From Pseudoflavonifractor sp. Marseille-P3106 (GTDB lineage: Bacteria > Bacillota > Clostridia > Oscillospirales > Oscillospiraceae), in the NCBI GenBank assembly GCA_900169975.1, contig LT827125.1:62001-126000 (forward strand): DNA of 64,000 nucleotides. Reading direction: 5' to 3'. Both the position numbers and the translations under genes were made by a program. The notes under the pieces are model-generated. The model was not told the DNA's origin, made no database searches, and saw only the letters and a program-made list of their open reading frames with translations. This document shows positions 35,877 through 46,200 of this stretch, in pieces. The stretch's first letter is position 1; each line of letters opens with the position of its first letter.

Positions 35877-36587
35877 ATGGAGAAGAGAGAGCTGCTTTAC
35901 GAGGGAAAGGCCAAGAAGGTCTACGCCACCGACGACGCCAACCTGATCATCGTGGACTACAAGGACGACGCCACCGCCGGAAACGGCGCGAAAAGGGGCA
36001 CGATCCGGGGGAAGGGTGTCGTGAACAATAAGGTCACCAACTCTCTCATGCAGATGCTGGAGAAGGAAGGAGTCCCCACTCACTTCGTTCAGCAGCTTTC
36101 TGAACGGGAGACTGTGGTGAAGAAGGTTTGCATCGTGCCTCTGGAGGTCATCGTGCGCAACGTGGCCGCCGGCAGCTTCACCGCCCGGCTGGGCGTGAAG
36201 GAGGGCACCCGTTTTGCCCAGCCCACCCTGGAATACAGCTATAAGGACGACGCCCTGGGCGATCCCCTCATCAATCACTCCCACGCCCTGGCGCTGGGGG
36301 CCGCCACCGCTGAAGAGCTGGCCACCATCGACCGCTACGCCCTCAAGATCAACGAGGTGCTGAAAAACTACCTCAAGGGTTATAACATCGACCTCATCGA
36401 CTTCAAGCTGGAGTTTGGCCGCCTGCCTGACGGCACCATCGTTCTGGCCGACGAGATCAGCCCCGACACCTGTCGGTTCTGGGACGCCGCCACCGGCGCC
36501 CACCTGGACAAGGATCTGTTCCGCCGGGATCTGGGCGGCGAAGTGGAGGCCTATCAGGAAGTGATGAAGCGCCTTCTGGGGGAATAA
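35877..36587 (+). CDS. purC: SAICAR synthetase
   Basis: Joins aspartate to CAIR with ATP. 236 residues, standard bacterial length. Conserved segments are [13 protein letters not shown], the [11 protein letters not shown] loop, [37 protein letters not shown] and [12 protein letters not shown]. It starts 18 bases after purE with AAAGGAGAT upstream, and its stop abuts purF. Confidence 0.97.
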   Translation: MEKRELLYEGKAKKVYATDDANLIIVDYKDDATAGNGAKRGTIRGKGVVNNKVTNSLMQMLEKEGVPTHFVQQLSERETVVKKVCIVPLEVIVRNVAAGSFTARLGVKEGTRFAQPTLEYSYKDDALGDPLINHSHALALGAATAEELATIDRYALKINEVLKNYLKGYNIDLIDFKLEFGRLPDGTIVLADEISPDTCRFWDAATGAHLDKDLFRRDLGGEVEAYQEVMKRLLGE

Positions 36588-36588
36588 G

Positions 36589-38037
36589 ATGGAGCCGATC
36601 TGGGACAAGCTCCACGAGGAGTGCGGCGTTCTCGGCATCTATGACGCCGGGGACATCGAGGACATCATCTCCGACACCTATTACGGCCTCTATGCCCTCC
36701 AGCACCGGGGGCAGGAGAGCTGCGGCGTGGCGGTCAACGACGACGGCGTCATCCAGCTCCACAAGGACGTGGGGTTGGTCAGCGAGGTCTTTGCCCGGGA
36801 TGTGCTGGAGCGTCTGCCCCGGGGGAAAATGACGGTCGGCCACTGCCGCTACGCCACCACCGGAACCCGTAACGCCGCCAACGCCCAGCCTCTGGTGGTG
36901 CGGCATGTAAAGGGCTCCATGGCGCTGGCCCACAACGGAAACCTCACCAACGCAGCCCGGCTTCGCCGGGACTACGAGCTCCAGGGTGCCATCTTCCACT
37001 CCACCAGCGACACCGAGGTCATCGCCTACACCATCACCCGCCAGCGGCTCCGGACCCCCTCCATTCAGGAGGCGGTGGTGGCCGCCATGTCCGAACTTCA
37101 GGGGGCCTATTCCCTGGTCATCATGTCTCCCCGCAAGCTCATTGCAGCCCGGGACCCCATGGGGTTCCGGCCCCTGTGTATGGGCCGTCTGGGGGAGAGC
37201 GTGGTGTTCGCCAGCGAGAGCTGCGCCCTGGACGCCATCGGTGCCCATTTTGTCCGGGATATCGACCCGGGGGAGGTGGTCGTGGTCTCCGACGGCGGGA
37301 GCGTGGAGTCCATCCGCACCCACTGTCAGGGGGCGAAGCGCTCCTTCTGCGTGTTTGAGTACATCTACTTTGCCCGGCCCGACTCGGTGATCGACGGCTC
37401 CGCCGTCCACACTGCCCGCCAGCGCGCGGGGGCCCTGCTGGCCCTCAGCCACCCGGCACAGGCCGACGTGGTGGTTGGCGTTCCCGACTCCGGACTGGAC
37501 GCCGCCCTGGGCTACGCTCAGCAGAGCGGCATCCCCTACGGCATCGGCTTTTTGAAGAATAAGTACATCGGCCGCACCTTTATTGCGCCCAACCAGAAGC
37601 AGCGGGAAAACGACGTGCGGATCAAGCTGAACCCCATCGCCGCCACCGTCCGGGGCAAGCGGGTGGTGCTGGTGGACGACTCCATCGTCCGGGGAACCAC
37701 CAGCCTGAAGATCGTCCGGCTGCTGCGGGAAGCGGGGGCCGCCGAGGTTCACATGCGCCTGTCTGCGCCTCCCTTCCGCTATCCCTGTTACTTCGGCACG
37801 GATATCGACTCCAGCGAAAACCTCATCGCCTTCAAACACTCGGTGGAGGAGATCGCGGAGATGATCGGCGTGGATTCTCTGGGCTACCTGCCGGTGGAGG
37901 ACCTGCCCAGGCTCCCGGAGGGGGGCTGCACCGGACTGTGCGATGCCTGCTTTACCGGCGTCTATCCCGTGGAGCCGCCCCAGCCCGGGGCCAAGAGCCG
38001 ATTCGAGACCAAGTTTTCCGAAAATACCGGAGATTGA
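36589..38037 (+). CDS. purF: Amidophosphoribosyltransferase
   Basis: Commits PRPP to purine synthesis using glutamine ammonia. 482 residues. A short N-terminal propeptide (EPIWDKLHEE) precedes the catalytic cysteine in ECGVLGIYD, as in the Bacillus-type enzyme that needs processing. The glutaminase has GHCRYATTGTRNAANAQP. The PRPP loop is VVLVDDSIVRGTTSLKIV. Cysteines in KRSFCVFEYIYFARPDS, RYPCYFGTD and the late GLCDACFTG fit the oxygen-sensitive Fe-S form. Confidence 0.97.
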   Translation: MEPIWDKLHEECGVLGIYDAGDIEDIISDTYYGLYALQHRGQESCGVAVNDDGVIQLHKDVGLVSEVFARDVLERLPRGKMTVGHCRYATTGTRNAANAQPLVVRHVKGSMALAHNGNLTNAARLRRDYELQGAIFHSTSDTEVIAYTITRQRLRTPSIQEAVVAAMSELQGAYSLVIMSPRKLIAARDPMGFRPLCMGRLGESVVFASESCALDAIGAHFVRDIDPGEVVVVSDGGSVESIRTHCQGAKRSFCVFEYIYFARPDSVIDGSAVHTARQRAGALLALSHPAQADVVVGVPDSGLDAALGYAQQSGIPYGIGFLKNKYIGRTFIAPNQKQRENDVRIKLNPIAATVRGKRVVLVDDSIVRGTTSLKIVRLLREAGAAEVHMRLSAPPFRYPCYFGTDIDSSENLIAFKHSVEEIAEMIGVDSLGYLPVEDLPRLPEGGCTGLCDACFTGVYPVEPPQPGAKSRFETKFSENTGD

Positions 38038-38047
38038 GGAGAAGAGT

Positions 38048-39085
38048 ATGGAGAAGAGTTTTTCTGAGAGCTACAAGGCCGCCGGAGTGGACATCACTGC
38101 GGGCTATCAGGCTGTTGAGCTGATGAAGGAGCATGTCAGGCGTACCATGATCCCCGGCGTACTGGGGGGACTGGGCGGCTTCGGCGGCCTCTTCGAGCTG
38201 GACGTCCACGACATGCCCCACCCTGTGCTGGTTTCGGGCACCGACGGCGTGGGCACCAAGCTGAAGCTGGCCTTTCTCCTGGACAAGCACGACACTGTGG
38301 GCATCGACTGTGTGGCCATGTGCGTCAACGATGTGCTGGCCTGCGGGGCCAGGCCGCTGGTATTTCTGGACTACATCGCCTGCGGAAAGATCATCCCCGA
38401 GCGCATTGCCGCCATCGTCTCCGGCGTGGCTGAGGGCTGCGTCCAGGCGGGCTGCGCCCTGGTGGGGGGCGAGACCGCCGAGATGCCCGGCTTCTACCCG
38501 GAGAGCGAGTACGATCTGGCGGGATTTACCGTGGGTGCGGTGGACAAGGCAAAGATCCTCGATACCGGCAGGATGCAGGCTGGGGACCTCATTCTGGCCC
38601 TGCCCTCCACCGGCGTCCACTCCAACGGTTTCTCCCTGGTCCGCAGGGTATTTGATCTGGAGGGGAAGGACCTGCACCGGAATGTCCCCGAGCTGGGCGG
38701 CGAACTGGGCCCCGCGCTTTTGACGCCCACCCGGATCTACGTCAAGCCGGTTTTGAAGCTCATGGAGTCGGTGGAGGTCCGCGGCGTCAGCCACATCACC
38801 GGCGGGGGCTTCTACGAGAACATCCCCCGCTGCCTCCCCGACGGCCTGCGGGCCCGGATCGACCGCTCCGCCGTGCGGGTGCCGCCCCTCTTTGATCTGA
38901 TCGCCCGGGAGGGGAACATCCCCGAGCGGGACATGTTCAACACCTTCAACATGGGAGTGGGCATGGCCCTGGTGGTGCCTGCCGCCGCCACCGACCGGGC
39001 GCTGGCCCTTCTCCGTGCCGAGGGGGAGGATGCCTACCCCATGGGCGAGATCGTCGCCGGCGAGAAGGGCGTGGAGCTATGCTGA
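38048..39085 (+). CDS. purM: AIR synthetase (FGAM cyclo-ligase)
   Basis: 345 residues. Start ATG 38048 follows GAGGAGAAG. It opens MEKSFSESYKAAGVDITAGY, with the catalytic DGVGTKLKLAF loop, MCVNDVLACGARPL, LVGGETAEMPGFY, GVHSNGFSLVR and SHITGGGFYENIPRCLP. It makes AIR from FGAM. The end overlaps purN by seven bases. Confidence 0.97.
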   Translation: MEKSFSESYKAAGVDITAGYQAVELMKEHVRRTMIPGVLGGLGGFGGLFELDVHDMPHPVLVSGTDGVGTKLKLAFLLDKHDTVGIDCVAMCVNDVLACGARPLVFLDYIACGKIIPERIAAIVSGVAEGCVQAGCALVGGETAEMPGFYPESEYDLAGFTVGAVDKAKILDTGRMQAGDLILALPSTGVHSNGFSLVRRVFDLEGKDLHRNVPELGGELGPALLTPTRIYVKPVLKLMESVEVRGVSHITGGGFYENIPRCLPDGLRARIDRSAVRVPPLFDLIAREGNIPERDMFNTFNMGVGMALVVPAAATDRALALLRAEGEDAYPMGEIVAGEKGVELC

Positions 39086-39714
39086 ACATCGCCGTTCTGG
39101 TCTCGGGCGGCGGCACCAATCTCCAGGCCCTGCTGGACGCCGAGGCCCGGGGAGAGCTCCCCGGCGGGCGCATTGCCCTGGTGGCGGCCAGTAAGCCGGG
39201 GGTGTACGCCCTGGAGCGGGCGAAACAGGCGGGGGTCCCCTCGGCCGTGGTGTGCCGGAGGGATTACCCCGACGACGGCGCATTCTGCGATGCCATGCTG
39301 ACGGTTTTGAAGGCCCGCGACATCGGCCTTGTGGTTCTGGCGGGCTTTTTGTCCATTCTGGACGAACATTTCGTCCGGGCTTTTGAAAACCGCGTCATCA
39401 ATGTCCATCCCAGCCTGATCCCGGCCTTCTGCGGCAGGGGCTGCTATGGGCTGAGGGTCCATGAGCGGGTGCTGGAGCGGGGGGTCAAGGTGACCGGGGC
39501 CACCGTCCACTTTGTCAACGAAGGGGCGGACGAGGGGCCCATCATCCTGCAAAAGGCCGTGGAGGTTTTGCCGGGGGATACCCCGGAGAGTCTGCAAAAA
39601 CGGGTCATGGAGGAGGCGGAGTGGAAGCTCCTTCCCCGGGCCGTGGCCCTCTTCTGCGCCGGGCGCCTCTCGGTGGAGGGCCGGCGTGTTATCATGAGGG
39701 AGGAGCTCGAATGA
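39079..39714 (+). CDS. purN: GAR formyltransferase
   Basis: 211 residues, folate-dependent. LVSGGGTNLQALLDA binds substrate phosphate. The catalytic triad region is INVHPSLIPAFCGRGCYG (Asn-His) with the aspartate in FVNEGADEGPIILQKAV. Overlaps purM at its start and the small membrane gene at its stop (ATGA at 39711), so it is tightly coupled. Confidence 0.96.
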   Translation: MLNIAVLVSGGGTNLQALLDAEARGELPGGRIALVAASKPGVYALERAKQAGVPSAVVCRRDYPDDGAFCDAMLTVLKARDIGLVVLAGFLSILDEHFVRAFENRVINVHPSLIPAFCGRGCYGLRVHERVLERGVKVTGATVHFVNEGADEGPIILQKAVEVLPGDTPESLQKRVMEEAEWKLLPRAVALFCAGRLSVEGRRVIMREELE

Positions 39715-39980
39715 AGACCATGGAACGGCTGGTTGGCGTGGTCGCCGCCGGATTTTTGCTTTTGTTTGGTGCGGCCCTGACGTTTGGGGCTCTGTATGGG
39801 CCCCTTGGGCAGCTCTCTCTGGTCGCGGGCGGGGCCGTGATGATCGCCAGCCTGGTGATCCTGCTGCGGGAAGCTGCCCTTTACATGATCGATCTGATCC
39901 CCCCGGATCCCCCGGAGGAGGCCGCGGGGAGCGATTCCGTACAGAAAGAAGAGGATGGGAGACATGGAACAACTGACTGA
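39711..39980 (+). CDS. Small two-helix membrane protein inside the purine operon
   Basis: An 89-residue protein with two hydrophobic helices (LVGVVAAGFLLLFGAALTFG and LSLVAGGAVMIASLVILLRE), then an acidic, proline-rich tail. Its start overlaps the purN stop and its end overlaps the start of purO, so it is embedded in the operon at the translational level. No family recognised. It might tether purine enzymes to the membrane or be a chance passenger; the tight overlaps favour a conserved role. Confidence 0.6.
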   Translation: MKTMERLVGVVAAGFLLLFGAALTFGALYGPLGQLSLVAGGAVMIASLVILLREAALYMIDLIPPDPPEEAAGSDSVQKEEDGRHGTTD

Positions 39981-40665
39981 GCTGTTATCCGGCAACCCCT
40001 ACCCCGGCCGGGGCATTGCCCTGGGGCGGTCCGCCGACGGAAAACGGGCGGTGATGGTCTACTTTATCATGGGCCGCAGCGAGAACAGCCGCAACCGCAT
40101 TTTCGAGGAGACGGCGGACGGCATCCGCACCAGAGCCTTCGATGAGAGCAGGATGACCGATCCCTCTCTCATCATCTACCACCCCGTCCGGGTGGTGGAG
40201 GGGACCACCATCGTCACCAACGGAGACCAGACCGACACGGTGGCCGACGCCTTCCGGGCCGGACAGTCCTTTGTCCGCGCCCTGCGCACCCGGGCGTTTG
40301 AGCCGGACGGGCCCAACTGGACCCCCCGGATCTCCGGCGTAGTGCGGCCGGACGGCGGCTACACGCTGTCCATTCTGAAGAGTGCTGATGGCGACAGCGC
40401 CTGCTGCCAGCGCTTTTTCTTTGAATATGATACTCCCATTGCCGGGAGCGGCCACTTCATCAGCACCTATGAGACAGACGGGGACCCGCTGCCCTCCTTC
40501 CGGGGTGAGCCCCGCCGGGTGTCCTTCGGGGATGAGAGCGCGGAGGAGCTGGCCCAAAAGGTCTGGAACGCCCTCGACGAGGGCAACAAGGTCTCTCTTT
40601 TCGTCCGCACGGTGGAGCTGACCACCGGAAAGACCGACACCGCCATTGTCAACAAGCACGCTTGA
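39964..40665 (+). CDS. purO: IMP cyclohydrolase, PurO type
   Basis: A 233-residue single-function cyclohydrolase converting FAICAR to IMP, of the fold first known from archaea and unrelated to the PurH N-domain. Features are GNPYPGRGIALGRSADGK, VYFIMGRSENSRNRIF, LIIYHPVRV, TNGDQTDTV and TPRISGVV. ATG 39964 is preferred over 39955 because AGAGG lies 9 bases upstream. It is followed after 10 bases by a stand-alone AICAR transformylase, the two together replacing bifunctional PurH. Confidence 0.9.
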   Translation: MEQLTELLSGNPYPGRGIALGRSADGKRAVMVYFIMGRSENSRNRIFEETADGIRTRAFDESRMTDPSLIIYHPVRVVEGTTIVTNGDQTDTVADAFRAGQSFVRALRTRAFEPDGPNWTPRISGVVRPDGGYTLSILKSADGDSACCQRFFFEYDTPIAGSGHFISTYETDGDPLPSFRGEPRRVSFGDESAEELAQKVWNALDEGNKVSLFVRTVELTTGKTDTAIVNKHA

Positions 40666-40675
40666 GGAGGAGAAA

Positions 40676-41851
40676 ATGACTGAACTGGAACTGAAATACG
40701 GCTGCAACCCCAACCAGAAGCCTGCCCGCATCTTTATGCAGGAGGGGGAACTGCCCGTCACCGTTCTCAACGGCAAGCCGGGGTACATCAACTTCCTGGA
40801 CGCCTTCAACTCCTGGCAGCTGGTGAAGGAACTCAAGGAGGCCGCCGGCCTGCCTGCCGCCGCTTCTTTTAAACACGTCTCTCCCGCCGGAGCCGCCCTG
40901 GGCCTGCCCCTGGACGACGCTCTCAAGCAGATGTATTTTGTGGGGGAGATCCCCCTCACCCCGCTGGCCTGTGCCTATGCCCGGGCCCGGGGAGCCGACC
41001 GGATGAGCTCCTTCGGCGACTGGGCCGCCCTGTCCGATGTGTGTGACGAACCCACCGCCCGGCTTCTCCAGCACGAGGTGTCCGACGGCGTGATCGCCCC
41101 CGGCTACACCGACGCGGCCCTGGCCATTCTCAAGACCAAGAAAAAGGGCAATTACAACATCGTGCGGATCGACCCCTCCTACGTGCCCGCGCCCATCGAG
41201 CGCAAGGACGTGTTCGGCGTCACCTTCGAGCAGGGACGGAACGATTTCAAGATCGACGAGAGCCTGCTGGCCAATGTGGTGACCGAAAACAAGACCCTCA
41301 CCGGGGAGCAGAAGCGGGATCTGCTGCTGTGTCTCATCACCCTCAAATACACCCAGTCCAACTCGGTGTGCTACGCCCAGGGGGGCCAGACCATCGGCGT
41401 GGGCGCGGGGCAGCAGAGCCGGATCCACTGCACCCGCCTGGCCGGGAACAAGGCCGACCTCTGGCAGCTGCGGCACCATCCCAAGGTACTGGCTCTGCCC
41501 TTCCGGGCTGATCTGGGCCGGGCTGACCGAGACAACACAGTGGATCTCTACCTCTCCGACGAGGAGAGCGGCGACGTGCTGGACGAGGGCAAGTGGCAGA
41601 GCCGGTTCACCGTCCGCCCCGAGCCCCTGACCAGGGCCGAGAAACGGGCGTATCTGGACGCTGTCACCGGGGTGTGTCTGGGCTCGGACGCCTTCTTCCC
41701 CTTCGGGGACAATGTGGAGCGGGCCTGCCGCAGCGGCGTCACCGCCATTGTGCAGCCCGGCGGCTCCATCCGGGACGATCAGGTCATCGAGACCTGCAAC
41801 GCCCACGGCGTGGCGATGGCCTTCTGCGGGATGCGGCTGTTCCATCATTGA
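40676..41851 (+). CDS. AICAR transformylase without cyclohydrolase domain
   Basis: A 391-residue protein equal to the C-terminal formyltransferase half of PurH. It opens ELELKYGCNPNQKPARIFM. The catalytic lysine-histidine pair is in FKHVSPAGAALG. Other conserved parts are TQSNSVCYAQGGQTIGVGAG, DAFFPFGDNVERA and TAIVQPGGSIRDDQVIE. The N-terminal IMP cyclohydrolase domain is missing, but purO just upstream supplies it. GAGGAGAA precedes ATG 40676. Often annotated as a PurH-like or stand-alone formyltransferase. Confidence 0.92.
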   Translation: MTELELKYGCNPNQKPARIFMQEGELPVTVLNGKPGYINFLDAFNSWQLVKELKEAAGLPAAASFKHVSPAGAALGLPLDDALKQMYFVGEIPLTPLACAYARARGADRMSSFGDWAALSDVCDEPTARLLQHEVSDGVIAPGYTDAALAILKTKKKGNYNIVRIDPSYVPAPIERKDVFGVTFEQGRNDFKIDESLLANVVTENKTLTGEQKRDLLLCLITLKYTQSNSVCYAQGGQTIGVGAGQQSRIHCTRLAGNKADLWQLRHHPKVLALPFRADLGRADRDNTVDLYLSDEESGDVLDEGKWQSRFTVRPEPLTRAEKRAYLDAVTGVCLGSDAFFPFGDNVERACRSGVTAIVQPGGSIRDDQVIETCNAHGVAMAFCGMRLFHH

Positions 41852-41941
41852 GCCTGTTGGATCCCTGATCCTGTAGAAAATGTTTGCTTTTTCGATTTTG
41901 CCCCCACTGATTGTGAGTTTACCCAAAGAGGTGTTGATACC

Positions 41942-43225
41942 ATGAAAGTTCTGGTTGTCGGCGGCGGCGGACGGGAACACGCCATCCTCCGCAAGCTGAA
42001 AGAAAATCCGGAGGTGACGGAGCTTTTTGCCGCCCCGGGCAACGGCGGCATCGGCTATGACGCCGTCCGGGTCCCCATCCCCGCCACCGATGTGGAGGGC
42101 ATCGCCCGCTGGGCCAGCCTGGAGGGGATGGACTATGTGGTGGTGGCCCCCGACGACCCCCTGGCCATGGGATTGGTGGACCGGCTGACGGACAAGGGGA
42201 TCCCCGCCTTCGGCCCCACCGCCGCCGCCGCCCGGATCGAGGCCAGCAAGGCATTTTCCAAGGATCTGATGAAAAAGTATCATATCCCCACGGCGGAGTA
42301 CGAGACCTTCACCGAAGTCTCGGCGGCCAGGGAGTATCTGACCCGGAACCAGCGCTGGCCCATCGTGGTCAAGGCCGACGGTCTGGCTCTGGGGAAGGGC
42401 GTGCTCATCTGCCGGAGCCGGGAAGAGGCGCTGGAAGCGGTGGAGGAGATGATGGTGGGCGGCAGATTCGGCGCCTCCGGAAACACCGTGGTCATCGAGG
42501 AGTTTTTGACCGGACCCGAGGTCTCCGTCCTCTCCTTCACCGATGGCAGGACGCTGGTGCCCATGGTGTCTTCCATGGACCACAAGCGGGCGCTGGACGG
42601 GGATCGGGGCCTCAACACCGGCGGCATGGGCGCCATCGCCCCCAACCCCTATTACACCCCCGGGATCGCCCGGGTGTGCATGGAGACCATCTTCCTGCCC
42701 ACCATGGAGGCCATGAACGCCGAGGGCAGGACCTTCCGGGGCTGTCTCTACTTCGGCCTGATGCTCACCCCAGACGGGCCCAAGGTCATCGAGTACAACT
42801 GCCGTTTCGGTGACCCCGAGACCCAGGTGGTCCTTCCCCTGCTGGAGACCGACCTCTTCACCGTCATGCGGGCGGTGACCGAGGGCAGTCTCCGCACGGT
42901 GGACGTGACCTTCTCCCACCGGAGCGCCGCCTGTGTGGTGCTGGCCTCCGGCGGCTACCCCGAACACTACGAAAAGGGCAAGGTCATCACCGGTCTGGTG
43001 AACGGCCAGCTCCCCGAGTCGGACGCCGTGGTCTACCACGCGGGCACCGCTCTCCGGGAGGGAGAGCTGGTGACGGCGGGCGGCCGGGTCCTGGGGGTCA
43101 CCGCCTTGGGGGACACGCTGGAGCAGGCAGTGGAGAACGCCTACCGGGCCGCCGACGGGATCTCCTTCGAGGGCATGCACCGGCGGGGCGATATCGGGGC
43201 CAGGGCGCTGGCCGCAGGGAAATGA
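41942..43225 (+). CDS. purD: GAR synthetase
   Basis: 427-residue ATP-grasp enzyme joining glycine to phosphoribosylamine. MKVLVVGGGGREHAILRKL binds substrate. PIVVKADGLALGKGVLIC is the ATP-grasp loop, VVIEEFLTGPEVSVLSFTD a further ATP-binding segment, and EYNCRFGDPETQVVLPLL the metal site. A 90-base gap after the transformylase holds no obvious signal; AAAGAGGTG precedes the ATG. Confidence 0.97.
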   Translation: MKVLVVGGGGREHAILRKLKENPEVTELFAAPGNGGIGYDAVRVPIPATDVEGIARWASLEGMDYVVVAPDDPLAMGLVDRLTDKGIPAFGPTAAAARIEASKAFSKDLMKKYHIPTAEYETFTEVSAAREYLTRNQRWPIVVKADGLALGKGVLICRSREEALEAVEEMMVGGRFGASGNTVVIEEFLTGPEVSVLSFTDGRTLVPMVSSMDHKRALDGDRGLNTGGMGAIAPNPYYTPGIARVCMETIFLPTMEAMNAEGRTFRGCLYFGLMLTPDGPKVIEYNCRFGDPETQVVLPLLETDLFTVMRAVTEGSLRTVDVTFSHRSAACVVLASGGYPEHYEKGKVITGLVNGQLPESDAVVYHAGTALREGELVTAGGRVLGVTALGDTLEQAVENAYRAADGISFEGMHRRGDIGARALAAGK

Positions 43226-43234
43226 GGAGAGAGC

Positions 43235-46200
43235 ATGGTTTATCGTGTATACGCGGAGAAAAAAACGCCTTATGCCGTGGAGGCCCGGGCCCTGCTGGAA
43301 GAACTGAAAAGTCTCCTGGGGATGAAAAAGCTCACCGGGGTGCGGATCATCAACCGTTACGATGTGGAGGGGTTGGATGAAGAACTCTTCCGCCGGTGCG
43401 TCCCCGTGGTGTTCAGCGAGCCCGCCGTGGATCAGGTCTACGACTGCCTGCCTCAGGGGGACTTTGCCGCCTTTGCGGTGGAGTATCTCCCCGGCCAGTT
43501 CGACCAGCGGGCGGCCTCGGCCGGCGAGTGCGTCCAGCTCATCAGTGCCGGGGAGCGTCCGGCGGTGCGCTCGGCCCGGGTGTATCTCCTGTCCGGGGCG
43601 CTGACCGTCGGCGAGGTGGAGCGGATCAAGCATTACGTCATCAACCCGGTGGAGGCCCGGGAGGCGGCCCTGGACAAGCCCGAGACCCTGGCGGTCCGGT
43701 ATGAGGCCCCGGACACGGTGGCGGTGCTGGAGGGTTTCACGGCCCTGGACGCCGGGGGGCTGCGCCGCCTGGGCGGGGACATGGGTCTGGCCATGGACGA
43801 GGCCGACCTGGCCTTCTGTCAGAACTATTTCCGCGCTGAGGGCCGGGACCCCACCGTCACCGAGGTGCGGGTGCTGGACACCTACTGGTCCGATCACTGC
43901 CGCCACACCACCTTCGGCACGACCCTCGACGAGGTGACCATTGAGGAACCTGCGGTGCAGGAGGCCTACGACCTCTATCTGAGGCTCCGGGCCCGGACCG
44001 GCCGGGACAAAAAGCCCATCTGCCTCATGGATCTGGCCACCATTGGGGCCAAGTACCTCAAGCAGACGGGCAAACTGAAGGATCTGGATGAGAGCGACGA
44101 GATCAACGCCTGCTCGGTCCGCATTCAGGTGGACAACGGCGGGAAAGAGGAGGACTGGCTCCTTCTCTTCAAGAACGAGACCCACAACCACCCCACCGAG
44201 ATCGAGCCCTTCGGCGGGGCGGCCACCTGCATCGGCGGGGCCATCCGGGACCCGCTGGCCAACCGGGGCTACGTCTTTTCCGCCATGCGGGTCACCGGCG
44301 CGGGAGATCCCCTGGCTCCGGTGGAGGAGACGCTGGCGGGCAAGCTGCCCCAGCGCAAGCTGGTGACCACCGCCGCCCACGGCTACTCCAGCTACGGCAA
44401 CCAGATCGGCCTGGCCACCGGGCAGGTCACCGAGCTCTACCACCCGGGCTATGTGGCCAAGCGGATGGAGATCGGCGCGGTCATGGGGGCGGTGCCCGAG
44501 GCCAACGTCCGCCGGGAGGAGCCGGCGGCGGGGGATGTGGTGATCCTGCTGGGCGGCCGCACCGGCCGGGACGGCTGCGGCGGGGCCACCGGCTCCTCCA
44601 AGGCCCACAAGGTGGAGAGCCTGGAGCGCTGCGGGGCGGAGGTCCAGAAGGGCAACGCTCCCGAGGAGCGCAAGCTCCAGCGGCTCTTCCGGGACCCCAG
44701 AGCCACCGCCCTCATTAAGCGCTGCAACGACTTCGGCGCGGGCGGCGTGTCCGTGGCCGTGGGCGAGCTGGCCGACGGCCTGGTCATCGACCTGGACGCC
44801 GTGCCCAGAAAGTACGAGGGCCTGGACGGCACCGAACTGGCCATCTCCGAGAGTCAGGAGCGCATGGCGGTGGTGGTGGAGGCCGGGGCGGCGGACGCCT
44901 TCATCGCCCTGGCCCACGGCGAGAATCTGGAGGCCACGGTGGTGGCCGTGGTGATCGACGAGCCCCGGATGGTGATGCGCTGGAAGGGAAAGACCATCTG
45001 CGACATCGCCCGGAGCTTTCTGGCCTCCAACGGCGCGGAAAAGCACGCCAAGGCGGCGGTTGGTCCGGCCCGCCCCGTGGCGGAACAGACCTCCGACGCC
45101 CCCCTGGCCCGGCGGCTGGAGGAACTGGTCACCGACCTGAACGTCTGCTCTCAGCAGGGGCTGGCCCAGCGGTTCGACGCCACCATCGGCGCGGCCACGG
45201 TGCTTATGCCCTTCGGCGGGGCCCATCAGACCACCCCTGCCCAGGTCATGGCCCACAAGCTGCCAGTGCCCGGAGAGACCACGACCTGCGCGGGCATGGC
45301 CTTCGGCTTTGACCCCTATGTCAGTGAGGCCGATGAGTTCCGCGGCGCCTGGCTGGCGGTGTGCGAGAGCGTGGCCAAGCTGACGGCAGCGGGCTTCCGG
45401 CGGGAGAAGATGTACCTCACCTTCCAGGAGTATTTCAAGCGGCTTGGCACGGATCCCGCCCGCTGGGGCAGCCCCCTGGCCGCCCTGCTGGGTGCTTTGA
45501 AGGCCCAGGTGGAGCTGGGGGTGGCCGCCATCGGCGGCAAGGACAGCATGTCCGGCACCTTCGAGCACATTGACGTGCCCCCCACCCTGGTCTCCTTCGC
45601 CGTGGCCTCCGGCCGGACCGGGGACCTCATTTCACCGGAATTCAAGGGCGCCGGACACCGTGTCGTTCTGCTGGCGCCCCAATACGACGGATCCCTCCCC
45701 GTGGCCGAGAGCTTTAACGCCATCAGTACCCGGGTGGAGGAGCTGATCGCCGGCAAACAGGTCCTCTCGGCCTGGGCCGTGGTCCACGGCGGCGTGGCCG
45801 AGGGCCTCTTCAAGATGTGTCTGGGCAACCGGGTGGGCTTTGCCGCTGAGGCGGGGGAAACGGCCGACGATTTGTTTGCCGTCCGCCGGGGGGCGTTCCT
45901 GCTGGAGCTGAGGGAGGACGCGCCTGAAATCGGCACGCTGCTGGGACGCACCGTGGCGGACTACACCTTCACCGCCTGCGGGGAGACCGCCGGCCTGGCA
46001 GAGCTGGAGCGCGCCTATGAGGGCAGGCTGGCGCCGGTGTTCCCCATTGCGGCGGCGGGGGAGGGGGAGGCCCCCACGCTGTCCGGGGCCCACAAGACCC
46101 ATCCGGCCCCCCAGCTGCACATTGCCCGGCCCCGGGTGCTCATCCCCGTCTTCCCCGGCACCAACTGCGAGTACGACAGCGCCAAGGCCATGGAGCGGGC

